NCBI GenBank assembly: GCA_003500165.1
Contig: DNSZ01000060.1
Span: 322 to 11,042 of the forward strand
DNA length: 10,721 nucleotides
Reading direction: 5' to 3'
From: Paracoccaceae bacterium
GTDB taxonomy: Bacteria; Pseudomonadota; Alphaproteobacteria; Rhodobacterales; Rhodobacteraceae
In this document: in pieces, positions 5,937 to 10,721 of the stretch
Position numbering within the stretch: the stretch's first letter is position 1
How the letters are laid out: each line of letters begins with the position of its first letter
Translations under genes and position numbers: made by a program
Notes under the pieces: generated by a model
Databases searched by the model: none
The model's input: the letters and a program-made list of their open reading frames with translations, nothing else
Told to the model about the DNA's origin: nothing

Positions 5937-6976
5937 CCGACATCCACATCCGCCGCGCCGGCCGCGCCGGCCGCATCACGCTGAACCGACCCAAGGCGCT
6001 CAACGCGCTCACCTGGGAGATGTGCCTGGAAATCGAGGCGGCGCTCGACAGCTGGCGCGACGACCCCGCCATCGCGCTGATCGTGATCGACGCGGCGGGC
6101 GACAGGGCGTTCTGCGCGGGCGGTGACATCGCGGTGATGTATGAAACCGCACGCGCGGGCGATTACGATTACGGCCGCCGCTTCTGGCGCGACGAATACC
6201 GGATGAACGCCAAGCTGGCCGAATACCCCAAACCGATCGTCAGTTTCCTGCAGGGCTTCACCATGGGCGGCGGGGTCGGCGTGGGCTGCCACGCCGCGCA
6301 CCGGGTGGTCGGCGACACGTCCCGCATCGCCATGCCCGAATGCGGCATCGGGCTGGTGCCCGATGTGGGGGGCTCGTGGCTGCTGGCCCGGGCCCCGGGG
6401 CACACCGGCGAATATCTTGGCGTCACCGGGGCGCGGATGGGGCCGGGCGATGCGATCTTCGCCGGCTTCGCCGATCACTATTTGCCCGAGGCAGCGTGGC
6501 CCGCCCGCATCGCCGCTCTGGAAGAAAGCGGCCTGGCCGCGGCCGTCACCGACCATGCCCTGCCCGCGCCCGGCGCACCGCTGGCCGCGATGCAGGACGA
6601 CATCGATCGGGCGTTTGCCGCAGCGACCCTGGGCGATCTTGCGCGCTGGCTGGTGCGCGAAGAGGGCGATGTCGCCGACAGCCTGCGCGCCGCGCTCGCG
6701 CGCAACGCGCCCCTGTCGATGGCCTGCGCGCTGGAGCTGATTCGCCGCCAGCGCGCCGCCCCCGATATCCGCGCCGCGCTCGGCAACGAGTTCCGCTTCA
6801 CCTATCGCGCGGCCGAGAAAGCCGATTTCATCGAAGGCATCCGTGCGGCCATCATCGACAAGGACCGCAGCCCGCGCTGGCAGCATGCGGGGCCCGAGGC
6901 CGTGACCGTCGCCGAGGTCGCCGCGATGCTGATGCCGCTTGGGGACGCGGCGCTCACCTGGGAGGAGAGGACATGA
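5933..6976 (+). CDS. 3-Hydroxyisobutyryl-CoA hydrolase (enoyl-CoA hydratase/isomerase superfamily)
   Basis: This is a 347-residue crotonase-fold protein, about 90 residues longer than plain enoyl-CoA hydratases and the length expected of the HIBYL-CoA hydrolase branch. It hydrolyses 3-hydroxyisobutyryl-CoA to 3-hydroxyisobutyrate and CoA in valine breakdown. Visible features are ITLNRPKALNAL (15-26), the oxyanion loop CAGGDI (61-66), GFTMGGGVGVG (108-118) and MPECGIGLVPDVGGS (134-148). In the last, E136 and D144 stand at the branch's catalytic Glu and Asp. The C-terminal segment FIEGIRAAIIDKDRSPRW (299-316) is diagnostic of this branch. No Shine-Dalgarno is seen before the ATG at 5933. The frame extends upstream to a TTG at 5846, but those residues are unlike the family. 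Its stop overlaps the next start (ATGA at 6973-6976), so translation of the two is coupled. Confidence 0.93.
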   Translation: MTDIHIRRAGRAGRITLNRPKALNALTWEMCLEIEAALDSWRDDPAIALIVIDAAGDRAFCAGGDIAVMYETARAGDYDYGRRFWRDEYRMNAKLAEYPKPIVSFLQGFTMGGGVGVGCHAAHRVVGDTSRIAMPECGIGLVPDVGGSWLLARAPGHTGEYLGVTGARMGPGDAIFAGFADHYLPEAAWPARIAALEESGLAAAVTDHALPAPGAPLAAMQDDIDRAFAAATLGDLARWLVREEGDVADSLRAALARNAPLSMACALELIRRQRAAPDIRAALGNEFRFTYRAAEKADFIEGIRAAIIDKDRSPRWQHAGPEAVTVAEVAAMLMPLGDAALTWEERT

Positions 6977-7848
6977 AGATCGGGTTCATCGGGCTGGGAA
7001 ACATGGGCGCGCCGATGGCGGCCAATCTGGCGAAGGCGGGTCACGAGGTCACCGGCTTCGATCTCGTTTCCGACCCGCCGGCCGGCGTGGCCCGGGCCGA
7101 CAGCGCGGCGGCGGCCGCCACGGGCGCCGAGGTGGTCGTCACCATGCTGCCCGACGGCGCGATCCTGCGCGCGGTGGCGGACGCGATCCACCCCGCCATG
7201 GCGCCCGGCGCGGTGCATCTCGACTGCTCCACCGTCGATGTCGACAGCGCCCGCGACGTCGCCCGCAGGGCGGAGGAGCGGGGCCTGAGGCCGATGGACG
7301 CGCCGGTGTCGGGCGGGGTCGGCGGCGCGCAGGCCGGCACGCTGACCTTCATGGCCGGCGGCGCGCCCGAGACCTATGCCATCGTCGCGCCGCTATTCGA
7401 CATCATGGGCAAGAAGGCCGTCCTTTGCGGCGGGCCCGGCGCGGGCCAGTCGGCAAAGATCTGCAACAACATGATCCTGGGCGCGACCATGCTGGCAACC
7501 TGCGAGGCGTTTGCCCTCGCCGACAAGCTTGGCCTCGACCGGCAGGCGATGTTCGATGTCGTTTCGACCTCGTCGGGATACAGCTGGACCATGAACGCCT
7601 ACTGCCCGGCCCCCGGCGTCGGCCCGCAATCGCCCGCCGATAACGGCTATGAGCCGGGCTTCGCCGCCGGGCTGATGCTGAAGGATCTGCGGCTGGCGCA
7701 GGCGGCGGCCGAGGCGACGGGCGCGGCCACCCCGATCGGTGCGGCGGCCACCGCAGAGTACGCCCGTTTTGCCGAGGAAGAGGGCGGCGCGGGCCGCGAC
7801 TTTTCCGCCGTTCTGCCCTGGCTGTCCGGTCGGTCGCGGTCCGAATAG
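6973..7848 (+). CDS. mmsB: 3-Hydroxyisobutyrate dehydrogenase
   Basis: This 291-residue protein belongs to the beta-hydroxyacid dehydrogenase family and oxidises 3-hydroxyisobutyrate to methylmalonate semialdehyde with NAD+. The N-terminal dinucleotide fold begins MKIGFIGLGNMGAPMAANL (GLGNMG at 7-12), with D30 closing the second strand as in NAD-preferring members. The substrate motif DAPVSGGVGGAQAGTLTFMAGG spans 109-130. GAGQSAKICNNM (156-167) holds the catalytic lysine K162 and the conserved N166. LMLKDLRLAQ (234-243) provides the C-terminal substrate-side lysine and aspartate. Length and motif set are complete. A strong purine run (GGAGGAGAGG) precedes the ATG. The start overlaps the hydrolase stop by 4 nt. 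Substrate choice rests on both motifs and the upstream valine genes; tartronate semialdehyde reductases are close relatives but would not fit this operon. Confidence 0.95.
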   Translation: MKIGFIGLGNMGAPMAANLAKAGHEVTGFDLVSDPPAGVARADSAAAAATGAEVVVTMLPDGAILRAVADAIHPAMAPGAVHLDCSTVDVDSARDVARRAEERGLRPMDAPVSGGVGGAQAGTLTFMAGGAPETYAIVAPLFDIMGKKAVLCGGPGAGQSAKICNNMILGATMLATCEAFALADKLGLDRQAMFDVVSTSSGYSWTMNAYCPAPGVGPQSPADNGYEPGFAAGLMLKDLRLAQAAAEATGAATPIGAAATAEYARFAEEEGGAGRDFSAVLPWLSGRSRSE

Positions 7849-7874
7849 CCGTGCATCGGGTTCCTGGCCGGCCC

Positions 7875-8516
7875 ATGACAGCACGGCGCCGGCTTGCAGC
7901 GGAATTCGCCATTCTCTACCTTGGCGTCCCGGTCGCGATGGCGCTGGCCATGCCCGACGACTGGATGTTTCCGGTGCTGTTCGGCTTCACCGCGCTGGCG
8001 GCGGGGCTGTTGAATCGGACACCGGGCTTTCGCTGGCGCGACCTTGCGCAGGGCTGGCGCGGCATCGACGGGCGGCTCGTGCTTGGCTTTTCCGGGCTGA
8101 CCCTGGTGGCCTGCGCCGCGACCGTTCTGTGGCTGCGGCCCGAGGCGTTTCTGATGCTGCCGCAACAGAACCCCCTGTTGCTGCTGGTCATCTTCGTCTT
8201 CTACCCGTTCGTCTCGGCGCTGCCGCAGGAGATCGTCTTCCGGGTGCTGTTCTTTCGCCGCTATGGCCCGCTGATGCCCGGGCGCCCGGCGGGCCTGGCG
8301 ATCAATGCCGCGGTGTTTTCGCTGGCCCATCTGATGTACTGGAACGCGCCGGCGCTGATCCTGACCTTCCTGGGCGGTCTTGCCTTCGGCTATGCCTATG
8401 AATGGCGGCAGAGCTTTCCGGCCGCGGTGCTGCTGCACGCCATCGCCGGCTGGATCCTGTTCAGCCTCGGCCTAGGCGTGTTCTTCTTCACGGGCATGAC
8501 CGCGCGCCCGTTCTAG
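7875..8516 (+). CDS. CPBP-family (Abi/Rce1-like) intramembrane protein with altered catalytic motifs
   Basis: This is a 213-residue integral membrane protein. Hydrophobic segments lie near 8-26, 31-46, 67-87, 100-115, 139-155, 158-175 and 183-206. Motif 1 of the CPBP glutamic endopeptidases (EExxxR) appears as QEIVFR at 118-123: Gln replaces the first glutamate, while E119 and R123 remain. Motif 2 is FSLAH (148-152) with H152. Motif 3 is H188 followed by G192 where Asn is usual. Canonical members cleave membrane-bound substrates or give bacteriocin self-immunity; this one may be weakly active, inactive or a subgroup with its own chemistry. A GTG at 7851 would add eight residues; neither start has a strong ribosome site and ATG was preferred. 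It follows mmsB by 26 nt and may be read through with it, without obvious functional link. Its last 45 bases overlap the convergent cfa gene. Confidence 0.85.
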   Translation: MTARRRLAAEFAILYLGVPVAMALAMPDDWMFPVLFGFTALAAGLLNRTPGFRWRDLAQGWRGIDGRLVLGFSGLTLVACAATVLWLRPEAFLMLPQQNPLLLLVIFVFYPFVSALPQEIVFRVLFFRRYGPLMPGRPAGLAINAAVFSLAHLMYWNAPALILTFLGGLAFGYAYEWRQSFPAAVLLHAIAGWILFSLGLGVFFFTGMTARPF

Positions 8517-9746
8517 GCCGGCGCCCTCGCTCCGCGCCGCGGCCGCCGTGGCGGGATACATATAGTCGCGGGTCAGCGGCAGCGTCTCGCGCTTCCTGGC
8601 CAGCTGGTATTGGTGCACGACCTGTATCCCGACGCGAAAGCCGAACTCGCTGCCCGACAGATAGAACCGCCACATCCTTACGAACCGGTCGTCGTAAAGC
8701 GCGCGGATGCGGTCGACATTGGCCTCGAAGCGTTCGCGCCAATGGCGCAGCGTCTCGGCATAATGCAGCCGCCAGACCTCGAGATCGGTCAGGATCAGAT
8801 CCGATTTCTCGATCGCGGGCAGCACCTCGGACGCGGCCGGAATATACCCGCCGGGGAAAATGTATTTCGCGATGAAGGGGTTGGTCGACCCGGGGCCATC
8901 CGTCCGCGCGATGGTGTGGATCAGCGCGACGCCATCGGGCGTCAGCCGGTCGCGCACCGCATCGAAATACTCGCGATAATGCGGCAGGCCGACATGTTCG
9001 AACATCCCGACCGAAACGACCCGGTCGAAAGTCTCGGGCACCTTGCGGTAATCCTGCAGACGAAAGGTCACCCGATCCGACAGGCCCGCGGCCGCCGCCC
9101 GCTCGGTCGCGACCTTCTGCTGTTCGCGCGACAGGGTGACGCCGACGACCTGCACGCCGTGATCGCGCGCCAGCGTCAGCCCCATGCCGCCCCAGCCGCA
9201 GCCGATATCCAGCACCCGCATCCCGGGTTCGAGCCGCAGCTTGCGCGCGATATGCGCCTTCTTGTCGGCCTGGGCCTGTTCCAGCGTCACATCGGGGTCG
9301 CGGAAATAGGCGCAGGAATACTGCCGGTCGGCGTCCAGGAACAGCGCGTAAAGCTCGCCCGACAGATCGTAGTGATGCGCGACATTGGCATGTGCCCGGT
9401 GGATCGGGTTGTGCTGGTCGATCCAGCGCAGGACGTAGCGCCAGCCGCTTTGCAGGTTGCGCAGCAACGGCTGGCGGCGCGTCGAGGTGTTGCGGACCGC
9501 AACCGACAGCAGCCCGACGATGTCGTCCCCGTCGATTGTCAGCGTGCCGTTCATATACGCCTCGGCCGCGGCGATATCGGGGTTGGTCAGCATCCGCCGG
9601 ATCGCCGCGGGGTCGCTGATGCGCACCGTCACCGACGGCTCGGTCCCGTCGCCGAACCGCCACACCTCGCCCCCCGGGACATGCACCACCAAGGTGCCGT
9701 GCCGGATCAGCCCGTCCAGAAACCGCTTTGCCAGGCCATGCAACAT
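8472..9746 (-). CDS. cfa: Cyclopropane-fatty-acyl-phospholipid synthase (SAM-dependent)
   Basis: This 424-residue enzyme moves a methylene group from S-adenosylmethionine to the double bond of unsaturated acyl chains in membrane phospholipids. It is a peripheral inner-membrane protein. An N-terminal lipid-binding domain (about 1-115) precedes the methyltransferase domain. In that domain VLDIGCGWGGMGL (178-190) is the SAM site. QYSCAYF (142-148, C145), MFEHVG (248-253, E250), HTIAR (277-281, H277) and HYAETL (328-333, Y329) carry the residues that bind bicarbonate in characterised enzymes. The conserved end RDYMYP (393-398) is followed by a 26-residue charged tail, partly encoded opposite the CPBP gene. 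The start at 9746 is set by GGGAGGA about 7 nt upstream; the frame continues to 9887 but without family similarity. It diverges from aspS. Synthases that make modified or methylated derivatives are related, but the motif set points to cyclopropanation. Confidence 0.94.
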   Translation of the reverse strand: MLHGLAKRFLDGLIRHGTLVVHVPGGEVWRFGDGTEPSVTVRISDPAAIRRMLTNPDIAAAEAYMNGTLTIDGDDIVGLLSVAVRNTSTRRQPLLRNLQSGWRYVLRWIDQHNPIHRAHANVAHHYDLSGELYALFLDADRQYSCAYFRDPDVTLEQAQADKKAHIARKLRLEPGMRVLDIGCGWGGMGLTLARDHGVQVVGVTLSREQQKVATERAAAAGLSDRVTFRLQDYRKVPETFDRVVSVGMFEHVGLPHYREYFDAVRDRLTPDGVALIHTIARTDGPGSTNPFIAKYIFPGGYIPAASEVLPAIEKSDLILTDLEVWRLHYAETLRHWRERFEANVDRIRALYDDRFVRMWRFYLSGSEFGFRVGIQVVHQYQLARKRETLPLTRDYMYPATAAAARSEGAGLERARGHAREEEHA

Positions 9747-9767
9747 GTCGCGTCCTCCCGCTGCATC

Positions 9768-9805
9768 GACAATGGTATCTTGTCGCCGGGTCCGCTTGCT
9801 GTCCA
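9768..9805 (-). promoter_or_regulatory. Candidate cfa promoter overlapping an inverted repeat
   Basis: On the minus strand TGGACA (9800-9805) and CAAGAT (9777-9782) are separated by 17 nt, 31-59 nt upstream of the cfa start. The -10 region overlaps the inverted repeat GACAA-N7-TTGTC at 9768-9784, which could be an operator. I do not see the TGATCC-type -35 element reported for RpoE-dependent genes in Rhodobacter. Confidence 0.33.
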
Positions 9806-9826
9806 GACCCGGGCCCGCCGGCGCTC

Positions 9827-9856
9827 TTGACATCCGCGGCCGAGTGGCCCCATGGG
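9827..9856 (+). promoter_or_regulatory. Candidate aspS promoter
   Basis: A perfect TTGACA at 9827-9832 is followed after 17-18 nt by a poor -10 (CCATGG/CATGGG, 9850-9856). Housekeeping promoters of GC-rich alphaproteobacteria often have a good -35 and weak -10. It would give a 5' leader of roughly 25 nt containing the GAGG ribosome site at 9876-9879. Confidence 0.42.
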
Positions 9857-9885
9857 CACACGCCCCGTCAGCCCCGAGGTTTCCC

Positions 9886-10721
9886 ATGCATCCCTATCGC
9901 AGCCACCATTGTGCCCAGCTGACCGCCGCCGATGCGGGCGCGACCGTTCGCCTGTCGGGCTGGGTCCACCGGGTGCGCGACCATGGCGGGGTGCTGTTCA
10001 TCGACCTGCGCGACCATTACGGGATCACCCAGGTGCTGGCCGACCCCGACAGCCCGGTCTTCGCCGAGGTCGAGAAGCTCCGCTCGGAATGGGTGATCCG
10101 GGTCGATGGCGAGGTAAAGCTGCGCGACCCCGCGCTGGTGAACCCGAAGATCCCCACCGGCGAGGTCGAGGTCTTCATCCGCGATCTGGAGGTTCTGGGC
10201 CCGGCCGAGGAATTGCCGCTGCCGGTGTTCGGGGAAATGGAGTACCCCGAAGAAACCCGGCTGAAATACCGCTTCCTCGATCTGCGGCGCGAGCATCTGC
10301 ACGCCACCATCATGCTGCGCTCGGCCGTGATCGCGAGCCTCCGCCGCCGCATGACCGAGGCCGGCTTCACCGAGTTCCAGACGCCGATCCTGACCGCCTC
10401 CAGCCCCGAGGGCGCGCGAGATTTCCTGGTGCCGTCGCGGCTTCATCGCGGGCAGTTCTATGCGCTGCCCCAGGCGCCGCAGCAGTTCAAGCAGCTGATC
10501 ATGGTCGCAGGCTTCGACCGCTATTTCCAGATCGCGCCGTGTTTTCGCGACGAGGACCCGCGCGCCGACCGGTCCCCGGGCGAGTTCTATCAGCTCGACA
10601 TGGAGATGAGCTTTGCCACGCAAGAGGATGTGTTCGGCGTGATCGAACCCGTGATGCGCGGCGTGTTCGAGGAATTCGGCGGCGGCCGGCCGGTGACCGA
10701 ACGCTTCCCGCGCATCGCCTA
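9886..10721 (+). CDS. aspS: Aspartyl-tRNA synthetase, N-terminal part (runs off the window)
   Basis: The first 278 residues are present with no stop. The protein charges tRNA with aspartate in the cytoplasm. The OB-fold anticodon-binding domain is at about 20-105 (SGWVHRVRDHGGVLFIDLRD at 24-43). The class-II catalytic core starts at ETRLKYRFLDLRR (123-135, around motif 1). TPILTASSPEGARDFLVPSR (166-185) and QAPQQFKQLIM (196-206) line the active site. CFRDEDPRADRSPGEFYQLD (219-238) is motif 2. H33 in RDHGG aligns with the histidine (H31 in Pseudomonas aeruginosa) linked to the non-discriminating enzyme that also charges tRNA-Asn for GatCAB. The start has GAGG 6 nt upstream. It diverges from cfa across 139 bp. 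The rest of the bacterial insertion domain and motif 3 lie beyond the window edge. Confidence 0.96.
   Translation, partial: MHPYRSHHCAQLTAADAGATVRLSGWVHRVRDHGGVLFIDLRDHYGITQVLADPDSPVFAEVEKLRSEWVIRVDGEVKLRDPALVNPKIPTGEVEVFIRDLEVLGPAEELPLPVFGEMEYPEETRLKYRFLDLRREHLHATIMLRSAVIASLRRRMTEAGFTEFQTPILTASSPEGARDFLVPSRLHRGQFYALPQAPQQFKQLIMVAGFDRYFQIAPCFRDEDPRADRSPGEFYQLDMEMSFATQEDVFGVIEPVMRGVFEEFGGGRPVTERFPRIA

Noticed and set aside
8610..9830. 406-codon plus-strand frame opposite cfa
   Set aside because: The minus-strand product carries complete cyclopropane synthase motifs; this frame gives His/Arg/Pro-rich sequence and is an antisense shadow.
9747..9885. RpoE-type promoter for cfa, as known for Rhodobacter cfaA
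   Set aside because: I looked for a TGATCC-like -35 with suitable spacing on the minus strand and did not find it; only a sigma-70-like pair is visible.
9868..10623. 251-codon minus-strand frame opposite aspS
   Set aside because: The plus strand encodes an unmistakable AspRS N-terminal part; the antisense translation has no motif.
1..10721. CRISPR arrays, tRNA or rRNA genes, insertion sequences, phage or toxin-antitoxin genes
   Set aside because: No regularly spaced repeats, no tRNA-like stem sets with a T-loop, and no transposase or integrase motifs were seen in any frame.

Overview
The window is GC-rich (about 70% in most genes) and densely coded on both strands. It looks like a chromosomal segment of an alphaproteobacterium, probably of the Rhodobacteraceae. 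The reasons are the base composition, the single-subunit alternative oxidase, the valine-degradation gene set, the cyclopropane fatty acid synthase, and an aspartyl-tRNA synthetase carrying the histidine of the non-discriminating type. That placement is inference from gene content and style. I see no rRNA, tRNA, CRISPR array, insertion sequence or phage gene.

Layout: (1) At 1-1182 a partial class-I amidotransferase/peptidase C26 gene (minus) diverges from a gamma-glutamylcyclotransferase-fold gene (plus). (2) At 1262-2280, minus strand, an alternative oxidase gene is followed 119 nt downstream by an 89-residue peptide gene with a cysteine-rich tail (CxxC and CxC) after a possible double-glycine site; this is the least explained gene here. 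(3) At 2425-3555 a YbdK/GCS2-type carboxylate-amine ligase diverges from the oxidase. (4) At 3637-4434 (minus) lies a GT-A-like glycosyltransferase gene of visibly lower GC than its neighbours, with an 11-position hairpin directly after its stop. (5) At 4690-7848 a plus-strand operon encodes three valine-catabolism enzymes: an isobutyryl-CoA dehydrogenase-like acyl-CoA dehydrogenase, a 3-hydroxyisobutyryl-CoA hydrolase and 3-hydroxyisobutyrate dehydrogenase. A CPBP-family membrane protein follows at 7875-8516. (6) At 8472-9746 (minus) a cyclopropane-fatty-acyl-phospholipid synthase gene overlaps the end of the CPBP gene tail to tail. (7) From 9886 to the window edge is the N-terminal part of aspS.

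How the genes may work together: the valine genes form a clear unit, with one step (methacrylyl-CoA hydration) and the final semialdehyde dehydrogenase absent and presumably encoded elsewhere. Three genes in the first 3.6 kb belong to families that make or break gamma-glutamyl or related amide bonds (C26 amidotransferase, GGCT-fold protein, GCS2 ligase). They are not co-directional, so a shared pathway is only a suggestion. The alternative oxidase and the cysteine-rich peptide could be co-transcribed.

There is no intergenic stretch above 300 bases. The longest, 4435-4689 between the divergent glycosyltransferase and acyl-CoA dehydrogenase genes, holds one weak candidate promoter for the former and nothing else I can name. 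No firmly new multi-gene system is evident; the best lead is the small cysteine-rich peptide.
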